From the NCBI GenBank assembly GCA_964348225.1, contig CAYGBM010000046.1, positions 1 through 58,620 on the forward strand: 58,620 nucleotides of DNA, written 5' to 3'. Positions 33,150-39,851 of the stretch are shown here, in pieces (position 1 is the first letter of the stretch; each line of letters starts with the position of its first letter). A model generated the notes under the pieces. That model was not told the origin of the DNA. It was given only the letters and a program-made list of their open reading frames with translations, and did not search any database. Made by a program: the position numbers and the translations under genes. This stretch comes from CAYGBM01 sp964348225 (GTDB lineage: Bacteria > Patescibacteriota > Minisyncoccia > Minisyncoccales > CG1-02-41-26).

Positions 33150-33194
33150 AAGAAGGACAGAGGCATTTAGCAAAGGCTAAAAAGCTCTCTGTCC
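33150..33194 (-). terminator. terminator of the 35.0-33.2 kb unit (second copy of the duplicated element)
   Basis: GGACAG (33155-33160) ... CTGTCC (33189-33194), with an inner TTTAGC/GCTAAA dyad. It is almost identical to 29437-29475. On the minus strand it is followed by TTCTTTAA. Confidence 0.7.
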
Positions 33195-33202
33195 CATCCT
33201 CC

Positions 33203-33505
33203 CTAATCTACAATAGCACCATCTACCTCAGGGATTTCTTCATTACGGAAAACTCTTACCTCTCCAATTACTCTTGCTATACTTATTTTGAATGTTTCAA
33301 CATCCACAGGTTTTTCTGTTTCGACCACAAAACCTTTTCCATGCTCACGCTGAAAACATTCATAGTCAAAAATAGCTTGAGGATTGTCCGGTTCTCTACT
33401 AACAGTCCAGTCTGGCTTTGACTCATTTAAGGCTTGCATTAGCCTAGGTATTTCTTCTGGATCTCTTGGTATTACCAGAAAAATCCGATCTTTTACTTCA
33501 CTCAT
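33203..33505 (-). CDS. 100-aa protein homologous to the C-terminal domain of the adjacent aminotransferase-like protein
   Basis: A soluble alpha/beta protein. The pattern RIFLVIPRDPEEIPRLMQAL ... YECFQREHGKGFVVE ... VRVFRNEEIPEV parallels the last ~105 residues of the protein at 33522-35021 (RWLLIPHPYHRTIEWLRETL ... YVKYQEEFGEGVIVE ... VVLMINEMPKV). SD GGGAGGG, 16 nt downstream of that gene. The same domain appears both stand-alone and fused, suggesting a ligand-binding or partner module. Family not recognised. Confidence 0.65.
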   Translation of the reverse strand: MSEVKDRIFLVIPRDPEEIPRLMQALNESKPDWTVSREPDNPQAIFDYECFQREHGKGFVVETEKPVDVETFKISIARVIGEVRVFRNEEIPEVDGAIVD

Positions 33506-33521
33506 CTTATTCCCTCCCTAG

Positions 33522-35021
33522 TCAAGTCAAGCATAACACCTTTGGCATCTCATTGATCATCAACACAACTTTTTCAGGAGTTATTATTGTGTCAGGTGGA
33601 ATGATTCCTTGTTGAAAAAGCCTGTCAATCCCACTCTTACTTAGCTCTACTATCACTCCTTCCCCAAACTCTTCCTGGTATTTAACGTAGCAGCCTGCCT
33701 CTCGAAGCTGAATACCTGATGGCGACAGTATTTTCACCCCAATACTTTGGAGAGTTTCCCTAAGCCATTCGATTGTTCTGTGATAAGGATGAGGTATTAA
33801 TAGCCATCTCTGCTTTCCCTCTGCGCTGGACCTTAACTCAGCAAGCGCTAACTTCTCTCCGTTAAGTACTCTATCAATTCTATCAAGGGCTTCCTGAATA
33901 CGCCATAACGGCTCTGAAGCAAAGGAAATTCTGATAAAGTCTTGGAAGAAAAGACCGCCAAAAGCACTGCCAGGAGTTACGGCTACATACGCTTCTTCCA
34001 AAAATCGGTTGGCTAAATCCAAAGTATCGCCATAGCGAGAAAGATTGGCAAATACATAGAGACCGCCCTGTGGAGCAGGAAAACTAATACTTCTTTCTCT
34101 CAGCCATTCCATTATGTATTGCCTTCTTTGATCTAGCTCTTCAATCATTCGCTGGGGAGCTTTTACAATCAGCTCCTGCGTCGCTTCCAAGCCAAGCATT
34201 ACAGAGTACTGAGAAATAGAGCACGGGCAATCCATGCCTAATTTAAGATAGAGCTTCATCGCATCCAGTACTTTTTGGGGACCGGTAAAGTAGCTAATTC
34301 GCAATCCACTCATTGAATAGGTGTTGGGCAAAGAACGGACAGTGATAATATTGCCCCGCAAAGCAACTTGAGATGCCGGGCTTACATATTCTATATCATC
34401 GTAAAGAATACGATGATACGCTTCATCAACTACAATCCAGACATCCTTCAAATCAGATTCAAGCTCCTTGAGTATTCCTACCAGATCCCAGACCATACCT
34501 GTTGGATTGTTCGGGGTAGTCAGAATCAGAATTTTGGACTCCAAGGAAAGTCGATTCCTAATTCTTTCTGGGGTTAAAACAAAGTAATCCTGCTTTGTGT
34601 TAACGACAATCACTTCTCCTCCATAGAAACGAGTGAGGTTAAGGTAAGGATAATAGGTAGGAATTGGTATTAGAACTCTATCTCCAGGATTACACAAAAT
34701 GGCAATCAGGGCACTGAGAAGCGGCTTGGCACCGTTTGAAACAATAATTTCATCGGGTGCAACTTCAATACCATCTCTTGCAAAGTCTTTTGCTAATACC
34801 CTTTTCAGTCTTTCATCTCCAGAGGCACTGGTATATTGAGTGAAGCCTCTTTCAATTACCTCATGCGCTGCTCTCTGAACAGGTTTCGGTATTGGGAAAT
34901 CATTATCTCCTATGTCTAAGGAAATAATATCTTTACCTTTCTCTTTCATCCTGTTCATTTTAGCAGACAATCTATCCAGTTCTGACCATTTTAATTCTCC
35001 AGCCCTTTCTGATAATTTCAT
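33522..35021 (-). CDS. aminotransferase-like protein with PLP lysine replaced by Asn, plus extra C-terminal domain
   Basis: Residues 1-385 are a class I/II aminotransferase and otherwise well conserved (LDIGDNDFPIPKPV, TTPNNPTGMVWD, VVDEAYHRILY, FIRISFASEP). In the lysine motif the sequence reads RSLPNTYSMSGLRISY, against RSASKSWSMSGWRIGW in the neighbour. The Lys position is Asn233 (codon AAC at 34323-34325 on the minus strand). It therefore cannot form the usual internal aldimine. Residues about 390-499 form an extra domain related to the 100-aa protein at 33203. SD GAAAGGAG. First gene after the leader RNA at 35097-35260. Confidence 0.8.
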   Translation of the reverse strand: MKLSERAGELKWSELDRLSAKMNRMKEKGKDIISLDIGDNDFPIPKPVQRAAHEVIERGFTQYTSASGDERLKRVLAKDFARDGIEVAPDEIIVSNGAKPLLSALIAILCNPGDRVLIPIPTYYPYLNLTRFYGGEVIVVNTKQDYFVLTPERIRNRLSLESKILILTTPNNPTGMVWDLVGILKELESDLKDVWIVVDEAYHRILYDDIEYVSPASQVALRGNIITVRSLPNTYSMSGLRISYFTGPQKVLDAMKLYLKLGMDCPCSISQYSVMLGLEATQELIVKAPQRMIEELDQRRQYIMEWLRERSISFPAPQGGLYVFANLSRYGDTLDLANRFLEEAYVAVTPGSAFGGLFFQDFIRISFASEPLWRIQEALDRIDRVLNGEKLALAELRSSAEGKQRWLLIPHPYHRTIEWLRETLQSIGVKILSPSGIQLREAGCYVKYQEEFGEGVIVELSKSGIDRLFQQGIIPPDTIITPEKVVLMINEMPKVLCLT

Positions 35022-35096
35022 AACCTTTCTCCTTTCTCTTGAAATAACAGGAAGACTTGAAACTTGACTAACTTCCGTATGAACTTGTCAACGACC

Positions 35097-35124
35097 TAAA
35101 AAAAGCGCCTCTTCCAGAAGAGGC
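35097..35124 (-). terminator. terminator inside the leader of the minus-strand operon
   Basis: GCCTCTTC / GAAGAGGC with a 2-nt loop, then GC and a run of T on the minus strand. It lies between leader and gene, so read-through must be controlled. Confidence 0.85.
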
Positions 35125-35260
35125 TAATTTGAATTTTCTTTTACTCTATATTTTTTATAGTTTTTAGTTTTTTGGAAAACTCAAACCAGCCCCTTTCTTA
35201 AAAAAGGTAAAGAAAACAAAGAAGAAGATTTTGTTAGAACTGGTTTGTTTTCTCATATAT
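35097..35260 (-). ncRNA. leader RNA family, copy 1 (upstream of the Lys-less aminotransferase)
   Basis: Promoter TTGACA (35289-35294 minus), 17-nt spacer, TAAAAA. The RNA begins near ATATATGAG, has the 5' stem CAAACCAG / CTGGTTTG, then GAGTTTTCC, a spacer, GAAAATTC.. and the terminator GCCTCTTC/GAAGAGGC. The strand GAAAGGGGC, next to the 5' stem, can pair with the terminator's 5' arm, giving an antiterminator. Shared with the copies at 35438-35615 and 39321-39492. Confidence 0.65.
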
Positions 35261-35265
35261 TATTC

Positions 35266-35294
35266 TTTTTACAAAATTTAAAGATTTTTGTCAA
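35266..35294 (-). promoter_or_regulatory. promoter of leader copy 1
   Basis: On the minus strand TTGACA at 35289-35294, 17-nt spacer, TAAAAA at 35266-35271, followed by GAATAATATATGAG. The same TTGTAAAAAGAATAATAT string occurs in the divergent promoter at 35404. Confidence 0.6.
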
Positions 35295-35403
35295 TACCTT
35301 AAGCCAGCCTCAAGTAATTTCTTCCTTAAGCTTTTAATATTTTAGCTAAAAATTGACAAAATTAGCCAAAACCAAATTTTTGCAAGTTTTCCACAATTTG
35401 CTC

Positions 35404-35431
35404 TTGACATTTATTTTAAATATTGTAAAAA
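35404..35431 (+). promoter_or_regulatory. promoter of leader copy 2
   Basis: TTGACA (35404-35409), 16-nt spacer, TAAAAA (35426-35431). TTTTCCACA lies 8 nt upstream of the -35. Confidence 0.6.
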
Positions 35432-35437
35432 GAATAA

Positions 35438-35615
35438 TATGCAACAAACTAGTCCTAGAGGTTATTTCTATTTCTATTTTTTTTACCCCTCAAGAGAAAG
35501 GGGCTGGTTTGAGCTTTTCATAAATACTCTTACAAAGACTAAAAGAAGAATAAACGCATAGGAATAAAGACAGCAATGGAAATCTCCAACGAACCCCTTT
35601 CTTGAGGGGTTTTTA
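35438..35615 (+). ncRNA. leader RNA family, copy 2 (upstream of the 99-aa gene)
   Basis: Begins ATATGCAACAAACTAG, with 5' stem CAAACTAG / CTGGTTTG (one G-U pair), then GAGCTTTTC, a spacer and GAAATCTCCAACGAACCCC. The terminator is CCCCTTTCTTGAGGGG plus TTTTT. GAAAGGGG after the hairpin is perfectly complementary to the terminator arm CCCCTTTC. Same order of elements as copies 1 and 3. Confidence 0.65.
35592..35615 (+). terminator. terminator inside leader copy 2
   Basis: AACCCC / GGGGTT stem around TTTCTTGA, followed by TTTT. The gene starts 63 nt further on. Confidence 0.8.
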
Positions 35616-35677
35616 AGTTGTGCAGCCCTTTGCCAAAATTTTAGGACTAGAAGTAATTAAGGAAAGGAGGTTATTAA

Positions 35678-35977
35678 ATGAATGCTAAAGTAGTTGATAT
35701 TGTCAAAGTGGAAGAAAGATTCATCTTTAGGATTAAATTGATAATCCGCCTAATTAGAAAGTTAAGCCTAGACGCATGGACAATGCCTTATTCTGCTAGA
35801 ACTCCTATTCGTATTCAAATCGAAGCAACGAGGAACCATAAAATTCTCTTATGGCTACAGAAAAAAATCATTCGAGTGGCAGTAAGAGTCATAGGTGGTT
35901 CTAACAACACCAGTGGTTACACCGGAAAGGAAAAATCATGTATCAAAAAGAAAACGAATCAGCTTGCTCGATTATAA
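35678..35977 (+). CDS. basic hypothetical protein (99 aa)
   Basis: Arg/Lys/Ile-rich (FIFRIKLIIRLIRKLSL ... KILLWLQKKIIRVAVRVIGG), possibly amphipathic helices. A strong AAAGGAGG lies 8 nt before the ATG. It follows leader copy 2 and its terminator, so expression is probably attenuated. Overlaps the next small ORF by 40 nt. Function unknown. Confidence 0.6.
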   Translation: MNAKVVDIVKVEERFIFRIKLIIRLIRKLSLDAWTMPYSARTPIRIQIEATRNHKILLWLQKKIIRVAVRVIGGSNNTSGYTGKEKSCIKKKTNQLARL

Positions 35978-36069
35978 TCAGTAGAATTGAACACTGGCTT
36001 ACAGAGATGGCCAGACCCTCAGAGGAGCAATATAGGGATGGTATGTATAAGCCCAATCATCGCTTATAG
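35938..36069 (+). CDS. small hypothetical protein (43 aa)
   Basis: ATG at 35938 with GGAAAGGA upstream; translation starts MYQKENESACSIIISRIEHW and stops at 36067-36069. It overlaps the ends of the genes on both sides in other frames, so it may be real and coupled, or spurious. Not recognised. Confidence 0.35.
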   Translation: MYQKENESACSIIISRIEHWLTEMARPSEEQYRDGMYKPNHRL

Positions 36070-36550
36070 GGACAGGATAGGCGAGCTTCTGTTTGTTCTC
36101 AAGGAGATAACCTCTGACAGCCAATCCTCAAGTATTATTGAGCAACTAAAGGCAATGAGGGAAAGGCTTACCGATGGCGATCTGAGGTCAAAATTCAACG
36201 CCATCATTGATGAAATGAAAGGAGAAAGTAGTATGAGTATAAAAAGCCAAGCACCGACTGATGAAATCAGGATAGGTAATGAGACAAAACTGGTTATTTT
36301 GACAGATGGAACAGCAACGGCTGAGGAACAAGCCAAGAGGTTCCTGGCAGAGAAAGTTTCATTGCCAGAAGAAAGCTTGAGAATAATAACTCTGTCTGGG
36401 CGAACCGAAGAAGTAGTTTGGCTAACTGCCTTCGGTAGGATAGATTTATTCGATCGGATGACCAGTGTTTTTCCTCCTAAAGCTACTCTGATCATGAGCG
36501 GTACCCAAGAAGAGATAAATGCGGCCTTCAGGTATCCTGGCTACGTCTGA
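36038..36550 (+). CDS. hypothetical protein (about 170 aa)
   Basis: Start uncertain: ATG 36038 (GAGGAG about 10 nt upstream) or ATG 36233 (AAAGGAGAAAG upstream, giving 105 aa). The N-terminal part is helical (GELLFVLKEITSDSQSSSIIEQLKAMRE is one continuous stretch). The C-terminal part is alpha/beta (ETKLVILTDGTATAEEQAKRF; LRIITLSGRTEEVVWL; KATLIMSGTQEEI). No family recognised. It is closed by the terminator at 36596-36635. Confidence 0.6.
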   Translation: MVCISPIIAYRDRIGELLFVLKEITSDSQSSSIIEQLKAMRERLTDGDLRSKFNAIIDEMKGESSMSIKSQAPTDEIRIGNETKLVILTDGTATAEEQAKRFLAEKVSLPEESLRIITLSGRTEEVVWLTAFGRIDLFDRMTSVFPPKATLIMSGTQEEINAAFRYPGYV

Positions 36551-36595
36551 GGTAAAGAAAATGGAAAGGAATGGTGGAAATAAGGTGAAAGACAT

Positions 36596-36635
36596 AAACC
36601 TCCCTTGGGCACGCCCAAGGGAGGTTTCTCATTTC
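36596..36635 (+). terminator. strong GC-rich hairpin terminator
   Basis: Perfect 15-bp stem AAACCTCCCTTGGGC (36596-36610) / GCCCAAGGGAGGTTT (36613-36627) with a 2-nt loop. Confidence 0.8.
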
Positions 36636-36695
36636 CAGATAGGGACCGTACCGATTGCTGCTATTTCTAACGGAGCATCTCTAACTCTAACGGGG

Positions 36696-36723
36696 TTGAC
36701 AAGCCTCCTTGAGTGAGTATAAT
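36696..36723 (+). promoter_or_regulatory. promoter of the 58-aa gene unit
   Basis: TTGACA (36696-36701), 16-nt spacer, TATAAT (36718-36723). Confidence 0.8.
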
Positions 36724-36729
36724 CTTAAG

Positions 36730-36904
36730 TATATGTTAGAGAGTAATGACAAGTTGAGAATCGCATGGTGGTGGACCTTGTTACAGTCCTTTGCTGCAAG
36801 GTCCTGCTTTAGTATTTTGAGAAAGGGATAGAGTAGACAAAAACATCACATAGCCAAGAAAAACAATTCTCTCCAGGACTTTGCAGGAGGGGATTTTTGT
36901 TTTC
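36730..36904 (+). ncRNA. structured leader with terminator upstream of the 58-aa gene
   Basis: The region holds GGACCTTG (36773-36780) / CAAGGTCC (36797-36804), a perfect 8-bp hairpin. It ends with CTCTCC (36869-36874) / GGAGGG (36886-36891) plus GATTTTTG, a terminator. GTCCTTTGCTGCAAGG and AGGACTTTGCAGGAG could pair alternatively. Same promoter-leader-terminator plan as the 35 and 39 kb copies but not clearly related in sequence. GTGTCATAATG is repeated in tandem at 36950-36971. Confidence 0.5.
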
Positions 36905-36996
36905 GCTTAACTCCTTTAGCTCTTTTAGAATCAGGAGAGGAAGCAAGAGTGTCATAATGGTGTCATAATGATTAGAATCAGAAGAGGAGGCCAAAA

Positions 36997-37173
36997 ATGA
37001 GCCAGAAGAAAGACGAAGGAACCATTCTGTTTGATCTGGGTAGAGGAAAACGCAGAGAAGCAACTGAAAGAGAAATTGAGCTTGGAATACTCCCGCCATC
37101 TGTAGAATCGGTGATTTATCGTGATAGCGATGGAAGCGAAACTCGCCGCTACAACGACGGAATGGGAAGATGA
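36997..37173 (+). CDS. small hypothetical protein (58 aa)
   Basis: Reads MSQKKDEGTILFDLGRGKRR and ends SETRRYNDGMGR. GAGGAGG lies 7 nt before ATG 36997 and a terminator follows at 37178, so this is a complete stand-alone unit. Highly charged, no hydrophobic segment. Function unknown. Confidence 0.65.
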   Translation: MSQKKDEGTILFDLGRGKRREATEREIELGILPPSVESVIYRDSDGSETRRYNDGMGR

Positions 37174-37177
37174 CATA

Positions 37178-37230
37178 GGAGAAGGGGACTAAAGCTTAAA
37201 AAAGCTTAGTTCCCTTCTTCTCCACTTTTT
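37178..37230 (+). terminator. long intrinsic terminator before trpB
   Basis: GGAGAAGGG..ACTAAAGCTT pairs with AAGCTTAGT..CCCTTCTTCTCC across an AAAA loop, followed by ACTTTTT. Confidence 0.85.
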
Positions 37231-37277
37231 ATTTTATCTTCAATTTGCTACAATAAGATAAATTTATTCAAATATTT

Positions 37278-38456
37278 ATGAAAAAATTAGGAAAATTTGG
37301 TAAATACGGGGGTATGTTTGTGCCAGAAACATTGATGCCTGCTTTGGAAGAATTAGAGCAAGCCTATATTAGATTTAAGAAAGATAAAAATATTCAGGCT
37401 GAATTTAAATACCTCCTTAAAGAATATGCTGGGAGACCAACGCTTCTTTATTTTGCTGGCAACCTGTCTAAGAAACTAGGCTGCAAAGTTTATTTGAAAC
37501 GCGAGGATTTGTTGCACGGCGGAGCTCACAAAATTAATAATGGATTGGGCCAGGGACTGCTTGCTAAGTATATGCAAAAGAAGAGGATCATTGCAGAAAC
37601 AGGAGCTGGGCAACATGGTTTTGCAGCTGCCTTAGTTGGAGCTTTCTTAGATATTCCAACAGAAGTTCATATGGGCGTTGAAGACATAGAACGACAGTAT
37701 ATGAATGTTTTAAGAATGCGAGCCTGTGGCGCTAAGATTCTTCCTGTTGAGGTAAGACCGGGCATTGGCACTCTTAAAGACGCGGTTAATGAAGCTTTGC
37801 GTGATTGGGTAACCAACGTAAGAACAACTTATTATTTAATTGGTTCGGTTGTTGGTCCTCATCCTTACCCAACCATTGTTAGGGATTTTCAGCGGGTAAT
37901 CGGCAGGGAAATTAAAAAACAGATTTTACAGAAAGAAGGAAAGTTGCCTAAGGCAATAATCGCCTGTGTGGGTGGTGGCAGTAATGCAATTGGCGCTTTT
38001 TATGACTTTCTCAAAGATAAAGGGGTGGAGTTAATTGGAGTTGAGGCAGCTGGCTTGGGTTTAAAATCTGCCAAGCATGGAGCCTCTATTGCTCGAGGCA
38101 AAGACGGTATTTTGCACGGTTCATTATCAAAGGTTCTTCAAAATGAAGATGGTCAAATTCAAGAAGCCTACAGCATTTCTGCAGGACTTGATTATCCAGG
38201 GGTAGGCCCTGAACATACTTATTTGGCAGGAATCAAAAGAATAAAATATGCCACTGCCAGCGACAAAGAAGCCTTAAATGCCTTTAAAGTGCTTTCTCGC
38301 ACTGAAGGCGTTATTCCTGCCCTGGAATCAGCTCATGCAATAGCTTACCTTATCAAATATGCCAAACACTACTCCAGGAACGATATTGTTGTTATTAATC
38401 TTTCGGGCAGGGGCGATAAAGATATGGACCAGGTTTCTAAATACTTCAAGTATTAA
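37278..38456 (+). CDS. trpB: tryptophan synthase beta chain
   Basis: Joins indole and serine to give tryptophan. Seen: GKFGKYGGMFVPETLMPALEEL, RPTLLYFAGNLSKKLG, the PLP lysine in HGGAHKINN (canonical HTGAHKINN, Thr to Gly), AETGAGQHGFAAA, the phosphate loop CVGGGSNAIGAF, and LSGRGDKDMDQV. 392 aa, full length. No SD. The trpA start is 3 nt after its stop. No other trp genes are in view. Confidence 0.96.
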   Translation: MKKLGKFGKYGGMFVPETLMPALEELEQAYIRFKKDKNIQAEFKYLLKEYAGRPTLLYFAGNLSKKLGCKVYLKREDLLHGGAHKINNGLGQGLLAKYMQKKRIIAETGAGQHGFAAALVGAFLDIPTEVHMGVEDIERQYMNVLRMRACGAKILPVEVRPGIGTLKDAVNEALRDWVTNVRTTYYLIGSVVGPHPYPTIVRDFQRVIGREIKKQILQKEGKLPKAIIACVGGGSNAIGAFYDFLKDKGVELIGVEAAGLGLKSAKHGASIARGKDGILHGSLSKVLQNEDGQIQEAYSISAGLDYPGVGPEHTYLAGIKRIKYATASDKEALNAFKVLSRTEGVIPALESAHAIAYLIKYAKHYSRNDIVVINLSGRGDKDMDQVSKYFKY

Positions 38457-38459
38457 GTT

Positions 38460-39263
38460 ATGAATAGAATCAAAACAACCTTTCAAAAAGCTCAACGATT
38501 AGGACAAGGCATTTTTATGGCTGGCATGGTTCCGGGCTTTCCAGATTTGAACAGCAGTTTTAAAATCGCCAAGGCCATTATTAAAGCTGGGGCTGATATT
38601 TTAGAATTGTCTGCTTCTTTTTCTGACCCAGTAGCTGATGGACCAACCCTGCAACAAGCCCACGCCAGAGTTTTGAAGCAGAGGACTACGAAAAGCCAAA
38701 CCTTTCAATTATACAAAAAAATAAGAAGGTTCTCTCCAAAGACTCCCTTATTTGTAATAGAATATGCCAACTGCGTTTATCGCCCAGGAATTAATAATTA
38801 TTACCAAAAACTCGCTACCAGTGGAATAGATGCTCTTTTAATTCCTGACCTATCTCTTGAAGAAGCCGTTCCATTCCTTAAAGCAGCCGTAAAAAACAAA
38901 ATAGCTCAAGTTTTTATTGTTGCTCCAACCACGCCCAAAAAACGTTTAATAAAAATCAGCCAAGCAAGCAAGGCATTTCTTTATTTAGTAACCATTACTG
39001 GGGTTACTGGTGAGCGGAAGAAATTTTCTCAAGAAACAATTAGATTTATCCAAAAAACGAGGCAGATCGCAAAGCTACCAGTAATTGCTGGCTTTGGAAT
39101 CAGCAAGCCTGAACATGTCCGCCAAGCTCTGACAGCTGGAGTTAATGGAGTTGTATCTTGCTCAGCCATTATTAACTTGATCAATCAGAACCTAACCAAA
39201 GAGAAGATAATGATGAAAAAATTAAAAGATTATGTACAGAAAATGAAAGAGAAAACCTTTTAA
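38460..39263 (+). CDS. trpA: tryptophan synthase alpha chain
   Basis: Cleaves indole-3-glycerol phosphate to indole for TrpB. The TIM-barrel signature ELSASFSDPVADGPTLQQAHARVL keeps the catalytic Glu and Asp, although the usual ELGxPFSDP is altered. FVIEYANCVYRPG, DALLIPDLSLEEA, VTITGVTGE and PVIAGFGISKPEHV follow. 267 aa is normal. Together with trpB it makes a complete tryptophan synthase, but the substrate must come from elsewhere. Confidence 0.94.
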   Translation: MNRIKTTFQKAQRLGQGIFMAGMVPGFPDLNSSFKIAKAIIKAGADILELSASFSDPVADGPTLQQAHARVLKQRTTKSQTFQLYKKIRRFSPKTPLFVIEYANCVYRPGINNYYQKLATSGIDALLIPDLSLEEAVPFLKAAVKNKIAQVFIVAPTTPKKRLIKISQASKAFLYLVTITGVTGERKKFSQETIRFIQKTRQIAKLPVIAGFGISKPEHVRQALTAGVNGVVSCSAIINLINQNLTKEKIMMKKLKDYVQKMKEKTF

Positions 39264-39284
39264 AATTATCCACAAAACTCGGGC

Positions 39285-39313
39285 TTGACAGGCTATTTTA
39301 GGTTTTATATACT
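39285..39313 (+). promoter_or_regulatory. promoter of leader copy 3
   Basis: TTGACA (39285-39290), 17-nt spacer, TATACT (39308-39313). TTATCCACA lies 10 nt upstream of the -35. Confidence 0.75.
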
Positions 39314-39320
39314 GATTAAT

Positions 39321-39492
39321 TCGTAATAGAGGATATATGAGCAAAACTAACCTCTACATTAAGTGTACAAAGCAGATGTGCTTCCCCAAGACAGGGAAGG
39401 GGGTTAGTTTGAGGTTTTTAAAACAATAGCAAAAAAGCTTTTTAGAAATTTCCAACGAGCCCCTTTCACTGAAAAGGGGTGTTTGCTTTTTA
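39321..39492 (+). ncRNA. leader RNA family, copy 3 (upstream of the zinc-ribbon gene)
   Basis: Begins ATATATGAGCAAAACTAACC. The 5' stem AAACTAACC / GGTTAGTTT co-varies with CAAACCAG / CTGGTTTG in copy 1. GAGGTTTTT follows, then GAAATTTCCAACGAGCCCC and a terminator CCCCTTT / AAAGGGG plus TGTTTGCTTTTT. GAAGGGG beside the stem can pair with the terminator arm. Confidence 0.65.
39460..39492 (+). terminator. terminator inside leader copy 3
   Basis: CCCCTTT (39460-39466) / AAAGGGG (39473-39479) and a T-rich tail. Confidence 0.8.
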
Positions 39493-39549
39493 TATAGGCC
39501 TTATTTTTAGCTCTTAGACAATCCTATATCGATCAAGGAGGGAAGAATC

Positions 39550-39723
39550 ATGGATGAGGATATTACAAGAGAGTGTTGGGGATGCACTAGTTGCTTTAAT
39601 ACTACTGGCGTTGTAGAACGAGTTTCGAAGAAAAGAGATACATGCCCTTATTGTGGCATGGCAAGAAAAAAGACCAGAAAACAAAAAAAGAGAGAAAGAA
39701 AAAGAAAAAGAAATGGCGGATAG
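39550..39723 (+). CDS. small zinc-ribbon-like protein (57 aa)
   Basis: CWGCTSC near the N-terminus and CPYCG at residues 31-35 give a CxxC..CxxC zinc-ribbon pattern. The last 20 residues are almost all Lys/Arg, so nucleic-acid or ribosome binding is likely. AAGGAGGG precedes the ATG; it follows leader copy 3 and has its own terminator at 39754-39786. No specific family. Confidence 0.7.
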   Translation: MDEDITRECWGCTSCFNTTGVVERVSKKRDTCPYCGMARKKTRKQKKRERKRKRNGG

Positions 39724-39753
39724 GGGTGTGATCGATGGCAAAAGTGAATTCAT

Positions 39754-39786
39754 AAGCGTCGCTAAGGAGTTCGCGACGCTTTTGTA
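39754..39786 (+). terminator. intrinsic terminator
   Basis: Perfect stem AAGCGTCGC (39754-39762) / GCGACGCTT (39773-39781), then TTGT. Confidence 0.85.
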
Positions 39787-39851
39787 TTGTTTTGAAAAAA
39801 TCTTGCCATTTTGCTTATTTTTGATATGATAAAGAAAATTTAAGTTTTTAC

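Noticed and set aside
35097..35260. T-box leader
   Set aside because: The conserved T-box sequence (AGGGTGGNACCGCG type) and a specifier stem are absent; the shared boxes are different.
36519..36716. Possible small ORF after the 170-aa gene
   Set aside because: It spans the 15-bp terminator stem at 36596-36627 and has no SD; treated as non-coding.
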